This document shows positions 23,241 through 34,000 of a DNA stretch of 64,000 nt, in pieces (position 1 is the stretch's first letter; every line of letters starts with the position of its first letter). A model generated the notes under the pieces. It did no database searches. It had not been told where the DNA came from and saw only the letters and a program-made list of their open reading frames with translations. The DNA comes from Coprinus comatus. Lineage: Eukaryota > Basidiomycota > Agaricomycetes > Agaricales > Agaricaceae. The translations under genes were made by a program, and so were the position numbers. The stretch spans positions 47,419 to 111,418 of the forward strand of contig JAWPGT010000075.1 in NCBI GenBank assembly GCA_034638255.1, written 5' to 3'.

Positions 23241-26200
23241 CTTATTTGGGTTGATCTCGCTTTGAACTGCGGGTTTCAACAGAGCCACATGAAACGTGTT
23301 GTAGATCTTCCATGAAGTTGGTAGAAGAAGTTGATAAGTCAGAGGTCCTTTGCGTTTTAGGATTTTGAAGGGACCTTGACGTTTCGGCTTGATCTTCGAT
23401 GACTGATATTGGATTGGAAGATTCTTCGCATTTAGATAAACTTCATCCCCTTCATTATAGGTTGGATAATGAGGGCGTTTGACACGAGAAGATATCACTT
23501 TAGCTGCGGATTGATAGGCTAGCAGTGCTTCGTGTCTGAAACGATCAAGTTTTCGAACATGATCATCGACTGATGGTGCACCAGATTCTTCCATGACATT
23601 GGGGAAGGATGGCGGATTTGTTCCAGTCATAATTTCTAGTGGTGATCGTTTGTTGGCGGCATGGGGACGGGAGTTGTAACTGAATTCGAGAAGTGGAAGT
23701 GCGTCGACCCAGTCGTTTGGTTGGTTATTGCAGTAGATCGAGAGATATGTTTCAATCTCTTGATTGGCTCGTTCTGTTGCACCATCTGTTTGGGGATGGT
23801 ATGCCGTAGAAGGTTTCCAGTCGATCTGGAGCATCTTAAAGAACCTTTGGGCAGCTTTAGAAGCAAAACGAGGGTCGCGATCTGAGACAATAGTGTTGGG
23901 GGTACCAAACCGTTTGTAGACATTGTCGATCAGGAGTTTAGAGATGTCGGCGAAAGTGCAGGTTTTCGACGTTGGACAGAGTATTATCCCCTTCGATAAT
24001 CCGCGATCTATCACGGATAATATAGAATCAAATTTTCCGCAAGGAGGGAGATCGGTGATTAAGTCCATAGCTATATCGCCAAAAACACGCATGGATTCGG
24101 ATGGAGGAAGTGGTTGGAATGGAGGTTTTGCAGGATTCCGATCAATCTTGAATTGTTGGCATTGTGGACAGGCTTTGACATAGTTGGTAATGAAATCGCG
24201 CATTCCAGGCCATTTCACTATTAACTGAATTCGTCTTAATGTTTCATCTATTCCAGGGTGTCCTGCGGAATGATGATCATGATACTGTGCTAGAAGCCGT
24301 TGTTTCTCCTTCAGAGTGGGTTCTTGGGCAATTAAGGCAGGTTCAGTTGAAGTGGCGTTTAAGAATAGCTTGTTTGGTAAAACCACAATATCCACATTTT
24401 CTTCGGCAGAGTCAAAGTTATGATCTGGTCGTCTAGAGAGTGCATCTGCAGCAGGAATTTCTTTTCCTGGTTTGTGTTTTATCACAAAATTGTATTTCTG
24501 CAGTTCAGCCCATGTGCGAGCTTGACGACGTGACAGCTTTTGCGAATCTTGCCAAAAACGGAGATTGTTGTGATCACTGTGCACAGTTACTATATGCGGT
24601 GATCCCAGTAGGTAGTGGCGCCAGTCATCAAAAGCTTGTTTGATCGCAAGGAGTTCTTTGTCCGGAGTGGGATAGTTGCGTTCCGCGGGTCCAAGGGATT
24701 TAGAACGGAATGCACAAGGACGAGTAACTCCATTATCATCAGTTTGACATAGAACACACCGCCCGTTGCAAAGTCAGAAGCATCTGTTTCGACATGGAAA
24801 GGTTTGTGAGGATCAGGAGTGAGAAGGATAGATCCATTCGCAAACATGTCTTTAACAGTGTTGAAAGCTTCTTCTGCTTCTGGGGTCCATTTAAATGCTA
24901 CCGATTTGCGTAGAAGGTCATTTAGAGGACGGGTGATATTGGCGTAGTTCCTGATGAATTTTCGGTAGAAGTTTGCAAATCCTAAGAACTTTCTAACTTC
25001 GCGTTGTGATGTTGGTGTAGGCCATTCTGCAATTCCGGCAAGTTTGTCTTCTGACATGGTGATGCTGTTCTGGCTTATTGTCATTCCTAGGAATTCTATG
25101 GAGGTTTTCTCGAATTCGCATTTCTCGGTCTTGAGATAAAGATCGTTTTCTTGGACTCTTTTTAGAACTTCAAGAGTCATCTTGTTAAGATCTTGCTTGT
25201 TATCGGAGAAAATGAGAATGTCGTCTGTAGACAATAACTGCTGTACAACCAGGTTTGTCAATGAGGTCTCGGAAGATATGATCCATCATTGCCTGGAACG
25301 TTGCAGGAGAGTTTGTCATTCCAAAGAACATAACAGTAGGTTCGAAAAGACCGAATGGAGTTTTGAATGCTCCTTTCCATTGGTCTCCATCAAAGATGCG
25401 AACGTTGTTATATCCAAGACGAACGTCCATTTTGGTGAAGTATTTAGCTCCACGGAGGCGGTCCATAATTGAGCTGACATTGGGAATGGGATAGGCGTTT
25501 TTCACAGTGTGGGAATTGAGATAGCGATAATCTTGACATGGTCTAAGAGACTTTCCATCTTTCTTATTGACGAAAAAGAATGGTGATGCCATAGGAGATT
25601 TAGATGGTCGGATATATCCTTTGGCTAGGTTCTCATCAAGAAAGGTCTTTAATTCATCCATTTCAGCCGGTGCAAGGCGATATGGTTTGTAAGACTTTGG
25701 AGTGAAGGTTTCTTTTAGATCAATGCGATGATCACAAGGTCGTGATGGAGGAAATCGTTCTGAGGCCTTCTTGTCAAAGACAGGAAGATATTTCCATAAT
25801 GTTCTAGGAACTATTTCCTTTGGATCGGAAGATGTGGCTTTTGCATGCTTTTGAGATATAAGTTGGGATGCAGAAGTTTTGGCATTGATTTGTATGAGGC
25901 GGCCAGCCAATCCAGTGTCAAGGGTATCAGGGAGCGATTGTGCAGCAATGCGGAGGTTTTTAGGAACATCAATTGGGTCTTCACTGTAACAGGTGACTTC
26001 GTTGATTGTGATGGAGTTTTCGAGTTGGGAGCAAGAGATGGTTCTAGAAGATGGTGAACGCCATCGGAATGTTTTGGCAGTCCAATCAATGTCGGGATTG
26101 TACTGTTCCAAAAAGGAAAACCCTAGAATGGCGGGGTGTTTTCCAATTCCAATAACATAGGCATCTGTCTTGATGTTTCGACCATCAATGATACATTCCA

Positions 26201-26659
26201 CAACTACTTTCTCAGTGATTGTTCCACTGATGTTTTCTGTTCCATCAACATTCGTAACAGCGATTGGGGGTTCCACAGGGATTCGTTGGAGGTTAAGGGA
26301 GCGTGCGGTTTTCTCGGAAACGAAGTTTCCTTGAGCTCCTGAATCAATCAGGGCATTGAGGGTGGCGATCTGGTGGGAGCGGTGATTTTGAAGATAGATG
26401 GGTAGATAAATAGATTTTTCGTTGCGGGACAGGATGAGAGGAATAACGGAAATGTTCACTGGAGGTGAATTGTCTGGTTCGGGAGAATAAATAGGGTCCG
26501 GTATGTCCATTGTCTTTGAGGTAGAGGAGTGAGTAGTACTAATGTCCGATTCATCGTCTGTAAAGGAGAGATTGTCTGAGTCTTGAGAGTCTTCATGAAT
26601 CACCGAAAGGATAGCGGAGGCTGGATGGGTTCGACTTGTCGCCTTAAGCAAAACCCGGC
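23214..26659 (-). pseudogene. Gypsy pol: protease, reverse transcriptase, RNase H, integrase (frameshifted)
   Basis: N- to C-terminal on the minus strand: protease with LIDSGAQGNF (26651-26200), RT from about 25740 (FTPKSYKPYRLAPAEM, FFFVNKKDGKSLRPCQDYRY), RNase H with VETDASDFATGG, and integrase with the HHCC finger (HSAGHPG...CPQCQQF) and the D,D-35-E core (DIAMDLITDLP, VSDRDPRF, HPQTDGATERANQ). Two indels break it. One of 2 nt at about 25221-25231 destroys the catalytic YVDD box (Y is followed directly by the remains of DDILIFSDN). One of 1 nt at about 24747 lies just after VETDASDFATGG. The pol frame overlaps the end of gag in another frame. No in-frame nonsense codons were found. Confidence 0.88.
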
Positions 26660-28343
26660 CTAAAAATTCAAATCTTCTTCATCTTCAATCAGTGTTGATG
26701 CCACTTTCATGAAGCTTCGGAATTTGTCAATTCCATTGTTCTTCTTCTTCTTTTTGAAAGGTCTGTTTGATGAGGATGATTTCTTGTTGCGGGGTTTGGA
26801 GGATGAGGATTGACGTTTGGGGCATTCTCGGAAGAAATGTCCAGCATTTCCACAGAGAAGCAGACTCCTCGGCTACGACGTTCCTTTTGTCGTTCCGTAA
26901 GGACCATTCCAAGAATTAATTCAGCTTCGTTTTCTTCGTCAGATTCTTCTGAATCGGAAGAATCGAAATCTGGGATTCCGACTTCTTCATATTCATCGTC
27001 ATCATATCGTCCAGTAGCATCAATCTCCATTGGTTCTCCTTGGGGTAGTTTGGAGATGTTGAAGTTATGTCTCTGATAGCTTTTTGGAGGACGAGGTTTG
27101 TGGTTGATCTGACGGATAGCTTGATCAAGTTGGGTGGCAATGGTAGTCCATTCATCGAATGTAGTTGGTTGAGGGTAGCGAAGAGCAATGGCTTCTCGGA
27201 TTTTAGGAGGGAGGGTAGAACGGAATGAATCGACTTTGTAGGCGTCATTGTCAATTCCAGCTAAGTCAAGAAGTTGTTTGACATTATTAACATGATCTTC
27301 CATATTTTGCCAAGGAAGCATGCGATAAGTTTTGAGCTTGTTGTGAGCATCGGCAGCTTCAGCATGGGGTTGGAAAGCTCGGTCAAGACTTGCGATGAAA
27401 TCACGCCATGTTCCATATCTGTATGTTCCAGCTTCATCTTTATGAGAACTCAAGTATTGCCTTCGGAAATGACCACAACTCCCATGAGTTAATAATTGGA
27501 GAACAACTGGTATGGCTTGTTCTGTTTGGATAGCACCGTTTCGAAAGTATTTGGGTTTCGATTGTAGGGCAAGAATGATGCTATCTTTCCAATTCTCATA
27601 ATGGATGGGTTTTCCATCAAACCTTTCGATTGGGATATCGAATTTTCCATTGTAGTTTTCTTCGGTAGGTTGGTCGGTCATTCTGGAGGGAGGACGAGCT
27701 GGGTTTCTGGGCGTAGGTGATTGAGCGCGAGAGTGGGTTTGTGAATTTGAGTGGATAGAAGTGTCGTCAGGCGATGAGGGATTGGGATTGGGAGGATGAG
27801 TTCGGATAGGTGATGATGTAGGGAATAGATCTAGAGCAATGATCTTGTCGCGGACTGCGTTTCTGAGGTTTGCAAGTTCGTTGCTGTAGAATAGGGTTTT
27901 GGTTTTGTCGACTTCGATATCAGTTGTGAGATTGGGGTTTTCAACAGTGGGTTGATAGAGTCCGTCAACTACCAGGTATAGGTCGTAGGTGTTGACTCGG
28001 ATAAGAAGTGAGGTGGATTTATAGGGTAGTAGGAAACGGAAGATGTAGTGGATGTCGGCAGCGATTTGGGAACTTCCTGCTTCGTTGAGTTCTTGAAATC
28101 GTTTCCAGGTATCAACAAGACAACTTTGTTGGTCGTTTGAAAGTTTGATTCCGGGTGGAAGGTACCTCCTGATTGAAGGAGTTCCAAAGGTTGTGCTGAC
28201 CTCTGGGATTCGTACGGCGGAGTCAAAGAGATCAACTAGTTCTTGTTCGTTTGCGTCTCTGGATATGGGTGGTTGTCTGGAAGACGAGGGAGTGGAAGAG
28301 GAAATTCGGTGGGAGGCAATTGTGGAAACTTGGGGTGCTGCTT
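26660..28343 (-). pseudogene. Gypsy gag with zinc knuckle, frameshifted and lacking an upstream ATG
   Basis: The frame from 28343 to 26707 encodes a capsid-like region (FDGKPIHYENWKDSIILALQ, YRMLPWQNMEDHVNNVKQLL, YPQPTTFDEWTTIATQLDQA) and an acidic Ser/Asp stretch. The CCHC knuckle is in the next frame (CGNAGHFFREC at about 26855-26820), so a 1-nt loss near 26858 cut gag short. The first ATG is at 27681, yet the 221 codons upstream of it are open and protein-like (VRIPEVSTTFGTPS, DIHYIFRFLLPY) without a Met. The frame opens just after CTTTAG, which could be a 3' splice site. Confidence 0.75.
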
Positions 28344-28371
28344 GCTAAAGGCAGCCCTTCTTCTTTAAGAG

Positions 28372-28480
28372 GGTATGTTCTCAGCCACTACTTGCTTAAG
28401 GTAGACCTGCTCGACGGCGAGGTATGTTATTAGCTACTACTTGCTTAAGGTAGTCCTGCTCGACGGCAAGGTATGTTATC
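28372..28480. repeat. 49-bp direct repeats in the gypsy 5' leader
   Basis: GGTATGTT starts at 28372, 28421 and 28470, and the 49-bp units between them are nearly identical (landmark CTTGCTTAAGGTAG then CCTGCTCGACGGC). They lie between the 5' LTR and gag. Such leader repeats may be packaging or enhancer elements; here that is a guess. Confidence 0.7.
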
Positions 28481-28700
28481 AGCCCGGATCTTGATCCTAT
28501 GCGTGAGGGTTTGTGCTAGTTTTCCAAATAATGACGGTTGCGGGTTAGGCGGTTGTCAAAGGAATAAAAGCAAGGGGTTGCAGAGACTCTGATTAGGAGT
28601 TCGCACGGAGTTGGGTTGGGGAGGGTGATGAGTGCAGAGACCTGGGTTAGAGGTTCGCGGAGGAAGACGATGACAGATATCCTGGTTAGGGATTCGTCGA

Positions 28701-28717
28701 GTTGTAGCTTAATACAA
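28701..28717 (-). promoter_or_regulatory. Probable self-priming primer-binding site of the gypsy element
   Basis: Directly inside the 5' LTR the minus strand reads TTGTATTAAGCTACAAC, with no TGG that would pair to a tRNA 3' end. The 10-mer GTATTAAGCT in it is exactly complementary to AGCTTAATAC in the LTR (28965-28974, minus strand), which lies about 35-45 nt downstream of a TATAAATA box. This matches the self-priming arrangement known from Tf1/sushi elements, where the transcript 5' end folds back on the primer site. Confidence 0.5.
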
Positions 28718-29237
28718 TGTTATAATCTTGCCTATACCTCCGTTTCGGTATAGACGATGCTACGATGGATCTCTTCAAGATGCTCGTAGGAGGAGAACGT
28801 CTACTCAGACTGAGACTATTTTCAGGGGACGACCTCCACAGTACTCGGACTGTAGATCACAGGTGTTCCTTACTAGTAAGCCGTTCGTGCAAGAGTTAGA
28901 GCTGACTCCGGTTCTAGGTATCAAGTTGAGGGCGATGAACGAGATAGAGTAGAAGCAACTTAGAGTATTAAGCTGAAGCTTAATCTCTGTCGCTGTCCAT
29001 GTATTTATACAACTACGAGTACAGGTTGTAGGCTATGCTTGATACATGTGAGACAGGAGAGTGAAACTATCTACAGCTGAAACAGTGAGTGAAACGACAA
29101 GTGGAAGTCCGTAGAAAGTGCTAGTCCGAGGCTATACGAAACAGTAGTCCAAGGCTATGTGAAACGAGTGAGAGAAAGTACACTATCGTCCATCATTAGT
29201 TCTAATGATTAGTCGTGATAAATATGAAACCGTAACA
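28718..29237 (-). repeat. Gypsy 5' LTR (520 bp) with TATA box
   Basis: Ends match 20297-20816. Read on the minus strand it has TATAAATA at about 29003-29010 and a short palindrome (ATTAAGCTTCAGCTTAAT) at the expected transcription start. The CACGG duplication follows at 29238-29242. Confidence 0.93.
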
Positions 29238-29242
29238 CACGG

Positions 29243-29795
29243 TGTTGTTGATTTGCAAGTGTAAAACGTGTTTGGTGGAGATGAATTTGGTGGGAAATTA
29301 GTGGATCCATTTCAGAATAGTAGTTTTTCATTTGTTCCAGGAATTGTTCTTTGTCTTGCATGAATGTCAGAAAGCATGATATTTCAATCTCCAAATGTTC
29401 AATTTCCTTGTGTGCACGTTGCATCTTGAAGTGCCTGTCCAACAATGCTCGTGATTTGACACCTGCCCAGGGCTTTTGACGTATATCCTCACGAGAATTT
29501 GCCAAGATATCAAATTCGGAAACAAAAGCATACTCCACCACTTCAGACCATTCTAATTTCTCACGTAGTGGAGAAAGGTGTTTTGCCACTTGATTAAACT
29601 GGTCCAATGCCACTCGTATTGCAGCGGATCGAGTTCTAAGACTAGTCGCAACATGTTCGCGAAGTTTGTAGCCTGTGATTAATAGCATGAAAATACAAAT
29701 ATGACAAAAGGTGGATGACATACACATTCCGGATTGATTCATTTTCCCCAGCTCAAACATCTGTTCCACCACTAATTTTTCCAGTTTATCCAAAG
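29243..29795 (-). pseudogene. KDZ transposase, C-terminal catalytic-region fragment between two insertions
   Basis: From 29795 leftwards: LALDKLEKLVVEQMFELGKM, a short intron around the GYKLREHVA junction, RSAAIRVALDQFNQVAKHL, WSEVVEYAFVSEFDIL, DIRQKPWAGVKSRALLDRHF and HQTRFTLANQQHR. These match my memory of the KDZ C-terminal region (RTGYKLR, RSxAIRxAL, LxWxxVVEYxFLxEFDLL). The left side is joined to 20291 across the gypsy element and the right side to 37751 across the LTR element pair, both in frame after one duplication copy is removed. Confidence 0.85.
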
Positions 29796-29800
29796 CAAGC

Positions 29801-30112
29801 TGTTGGAATATGACGAAGACGTAAAGTACTGAGGTGAACACCTTAGCTGAGTGTAGGATGCCACAAGTGTTGTATTCGGGTGTAAGTGGACAAGGACTAC
29901 AGGACTTGTACGCGACATATATATACAACAAGTAATTCACATGTGATAACAGAAATAGACGACATGAGAAATAGAACACATGTGATAATAAAAGATTGAC
30001 AGATGGGGACAACATGAGGAGGACAGGTGACAAACAGTAGCACATGGATATCATAAAGAAGTGATAACGGGAATCAGATCTGCGAGTTTACCCCAATAAT
30101 AATTTGCTGACA
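29801..30112 (-). repeat. Element A 3' LTR (312 bp)
   Basis: Pairs with 37434-37745. Differences seen: T/C at about 29890 and two bases near the end (TTTGCTGACA vs TTCACTGACA). Confidence 0.92.
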
Positions 30113-30133
30113 CACCCTCCTAAACTCGCAGGT

Positions 30134-30739
30134 CTAAGAGGGAGGACGTTGACGGCGGCGTTTGTCACGGGCAGATTGTGTGGCTCGACGACGAAGTTCA
30201 GTGGAGTCAGCTGCAAGGGCAGCAAACTGCATAGTGTTCGGAACGGCGGGATGAGGAGGTATACCAAAGTAAGGATACAAGGGGGGTGCTGCAAATTGAC
30301 CAGGCACAGCAGCTGCAGAGGCAGCCTGCGCGCTCTTGGCCAGTGTGGTGTTCCTCGCTACTCATTTCCTCATAGCATTGGGATTGGTGGTGCGGCAGTC
30401 AGTGTTGACATGTCCATGGGCATGACATAACGTGCATCTTGGTTTGCGACCAGGTGGACGTGTGGGATGCTGGGTTCCTGTCGAGGAGGCAGTAGCACCA
30501 ATAGTCGAGGGAGCAACTGTAGTGGGAGGGGCAGATGGCGCTAAGGTGGCTTGATCTGTAAACTCCCGCTCGATGCGACGGCCTAGAATATCTATGCCAT
30601 AGAGGAGCTGAGTGAAAAGATTGACGATCCAGGCGATCAACGGTGCAAAAGATTGGTGGACTGTTGGTGGGTGCTGGATGGTGTTCTTGATGTCCTCGAA
30701 AGCATGATCGGCCAGATCAGATATGGAGGAGGCTGACAT
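30134..30739 (-). pseudogene. Gag-like ORF of element A with CCHC knuckle, one TGA
   Basis: Starts at ATG 30739, only about 26 nt inside the 5' LTR once the nested copia is removed. An N-terminal helical part (SISDLADHAFEDIKNTIQ, FAPLIAWIVNLFTQLLYG) and a Thr/Pro/Ser linker lead to CTLCHAHGHVNTDC (CX2CX4HX4C). A TGA at 30362-30364 follows NAMRK. The same frame then stays open to TAG 30134 with VARNTTLAKSAQ and a strongly basic end (ELRRRATQSARDKRRRQ), so the original product was about 201 aa. CGA (Arg) in place of TGA would restore it. A function in capsid assembly and RNA binding is inferred from the knuckle and basic tail. Confidence 0.7.
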
Positions 30740-30763
30740 GGTCGAGAGTGGGGGTAGTCCGCT

Positions 30764-31001
30764 TGTTAAAACAAGAGTGTAGTGTATGAAACATGGTAGG
30801 TACGACTCTGGACTTACTGAGGGTGTTGGTTGTTAGTAGAAAAGGAACTGAAGTATATAATGCAGGAGTACAAGTTTATATACATATTTACAGTGGTCCA
30901 TGTGAGAATATACTAGGTCACATGATAGGGATCATGAAGATATATTCGTCAAGCATGATGCCATACGAGAATGTCATTGTAGAACTAATAATAGTTCAAC
31001 A
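30764..31001 (-). repeat. Element B 3' LTR (238 bp)
   Basis: Compared with the 5' LTR, three of the five differences are TG or CA here where the 5' LTR has CG (GTCCATGTGAG vs GTCCGTGCGAG; AGCATG vs AGCGTG). Confidence 0.93.
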
Positions 31002-31037
31002 CTCCCCTGAATACGAGCATGGCAGCTATGAAGCGCC

Positions 31038-34000
31038 TTACATTGGGACCATATTATTTGAGCGCTTGGCAGCGCTATATGTGGGATTAGAAAACTCCAA
31101 CCCGTAATAGTTATCACAGAAGTATTCAAACTTCACACATCCAAGATTCTTCGTGAGAAGATCTGCAGGGTTCTCAGTGCCTGGGATAAAATAGAGCTGA
31201 ACCTTCTTTTCATCAATTACTTGACAAATGAAGTGGAAAATGATATCTATGTGTTTTGATCTCTTTTCGACGGCAGGGTTTTGCACAATAAAGAGAGAGC
31301 CCATATTGTCTCCACAAATATCCATTGGTTCGTTGTTATGTAAACCAAGTTCAGTCATTAGGCTTCTGATCCAGATGGACTGGCGACTACAATCGGAAAT
31401 AGCCATGTACTCAGCCTCTGTGGACGATAACACAATAGTCTTCTGTGATCGACTAACCCAGGCTACTGGGCAGGATGCAACAGTGGACAGATAACCAGTT
31501 TGGGATCTTCAAGTAGAAGGATCACTAGCCCAATCAGAATTACTGTAAGCGATGAAGCCCTCATTACCAGAACCATCAAGTGTCATTCGGTATTCCTGAG
31601 TCGCTAAGAGGTATCTGCAAATGTAGAGAGCTCTACATAAATGTTCTTCCGTAGGGTTATGAGAATGTTGACTAAGCTTAGTCACAGCGAACGAAATGTC
31701 TGGACACGTGCCAATAGCAATGTACAACAGTGATCCGATCACCTGTTGGTACCTAGAACGGATGGAGGAGTTGATTGGCTTGTCGTTAGGAACTGGATAG
31801 TACCCTTCTGGCAGCGGAGTTCGCGCCGGCTTGGTGTCACGGTCAGAGCCAGTGACTTTAAACCTTTCCAGGATCTTTTCTAAATAAGCACATTGATCAA
31901 GATAGATCTTTCGATTAGCTCGATCTCTCCTGATGCACATACCGAGAAATTCTTTGACTTCTCCAAGGTCGCGGCATTCCCACTTTTTCATAAACTCTCC
32001 TTTAAGCTTTTTAAGCAGGGCGGAGTCATTTCCCATGAAAAGTACGTCGTCAACATACACAACAGCAATGACAAACTTGCCATCTTTTTGACGATAAATA
32101 TAGATACCGGCATCGGATTCACATCTCTTGAAACCTAGTTTGTTCATGGAAGATGCCATCTCCTTCCACCAGGCCAAGCCAGCTTGTTTAAGGCCGTACA
32201 ATGCACGTCGTAACCTCCATACCATATGTTCCTTGCCCTTAAGTTTGAAACCTTCGGGTTGATCCATGTAGATTTCCTCATCCAGTTTGCCATAGAGATA
32301 TGCTGTCTTTACATCGACAGACTCAATGTCCCAGTCTTTAAGGGCGGCTAACCCGAGCAGGATTCGAGCGGACTCATATCGTACTACTGGAGAAAATAAT
32401 TCATCAAAGTCGATGCCCTCGACTTGAGAAAATCCTTTAGCAACTAGTCTAGCACGTTTGCGACTGTCACTTTTTTCATTAAAGACCCATCTATTTTTTA
32501 CAGTTTTCCTTCCTTCCGGAAGTTTCACCAACTTGTAAACTTGTCGCTTTTTCAGCACATCTAGTTCTTCGAGACAAGCTTTGTGCCAGTGTTTACGTTC
32601 CTCCGGATTCAATTTTACAAGATCACAGAATTGCTCAGGAACTGTAGTTGAACTCGCTTTTGCCAATAAAAAGTTCATCAATTCTAACCCCCCTTCCTTA
32701 GTAATCCGTTGAATCTTACAATCTGCATCTTCTTCCATTGCGTCAGGTTGTTGTTCCCTCGCATATTGCCGTGAGGCATCTGTAAGCGCAGGATCGTAGA
32801 GGACGACGAGACGAGCACGATGACGAAGGAATGGAAGGAAACCGGTAAGAAATGACTGAGATAAAACACAAACACTGCAGACACTTGTATTAGACTAGAG
32901 AGTTACAATAACTTCTTAACTACTCACCTGCAGACACTTGTATTAGACTAGAGAGTCTTCATGTGTCTGCAGGACGCTTCAGTAACGTGTGACGTGACAT
33001 TGTGATGTCACAGAAAGCGGAAACAATCTACAAGTCCAGAACTCCAAAGAGAATATCCAACCACAGCTCTTCTAACCTCAACCAACAATAAGTACTGACC
33101 TTGGGGACTGTCTAGAGCATTCCTGACAGCATCCTCGTGTTGTCTGCGTATTTCATTGCGACGTTCTCGGACTTCCTCGGGCGAAATAGGACGTGGATCT
33201 GCTTTAGGGCGATCTCGTTGATTTCGGATTCTGAAATCATGACCACGGAGATGAACTCTCCCCTGAGGTGGTAGAGGTTCATTGTGATTATAGTCTTGTA
33301 GGATCTCAGACGGATGTGTTCTCTCCCCATAAATGTTACCTTCTCTAAACGGAACAAACTTTTCTCAGCCGGAACGGCGAGGTAAAGGTTCAACAGGTCT
33401 AGCAGGTCGTTCAGGTGATGGAGAAATGGGACGGGTGGAGTCAGATCGAGGAGCAGGGCTCAGACTCGGGTGACGAATAGGTGATTCGGGATCAGCGTAT
33501 GATAACGCGTCATCATCATCTTCATCAGTGACTTCCTCGACTGTTGTTTTCCTGGGAGCAGGTTTGCTCGGACCGGGAACAGGAGGTTTTTGAGAAGTAG
33601 ATAGTCCGGGAATTGGACCTTGCGGTCTAGGCGTTAACGGTGTTCTATCACTGTCATCTTGTCAAGATGTGTCCATGGGATCATCAGGATAAAGATCAGG
33701 TGTAGTATCCTCATCATCTTTATCAGACGCCGGAGGAGGAGGATTTATTTTGGGGTTTTTTGTAGAACCGGAGTCCTTACGTTTTTCGTGATCTGGCTTG
33801 CATTTGGGATACCAGCCCTCGTCGAAAATAGCTGTTTTCGCAGTATAAATAACATTTCCCTTCTGATGTCGCATAAATGTATAGTTTGCGCCAGCGTAAC
33901 CAAGGAAGATCATTATTTCAGATCTGGGTGATAATTTGTCATCACGTGATTCCTTAGGAATGAAAACGTAAGCTGCACAGCCAAACATGTGAAGACCAGA

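Larger units (their letters stand above)
20297..29237 (-). mobile_element. Ty3/gypsy chromovirus LTR retrotransposon, 8.9 kb, inserted in the KDZ transposase gene
   Basis: Two 520-bp LTRs (TGTTATAATC...CCGTAACA on the plus strand) flank minus-strand gag, protease-RT-RNase H-integrase, a chromodomain and an extra 3' ORF. The 5' LTR is the right one. CACGG duplications flank the whole. The LTRs differ at one site that I noticed (A/G near 20751 vs 29171), implying a recent insertion. A purine-rich tract (AGAAAGGGGATAA on the minus strand, 20817-20833) adjoins the 3' LTR. The coding region carries several small indels, so this copy is not autonomous. Confidence 0.93.

Noticed and set aside
24590..25261. 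Independent ORF starting MTNLVVQQLL
   Set aside because: Its first codon is TTG, not ATG; it is the continuation of the RT after the 2-nt loss at the YVDD box.
30793..31107. ORF starting MVGTTLDLLRVLVVSRKG, repeated at 37218-37457
   Set aside because: It is the reverse strand of the element B LTRs, not a gene.
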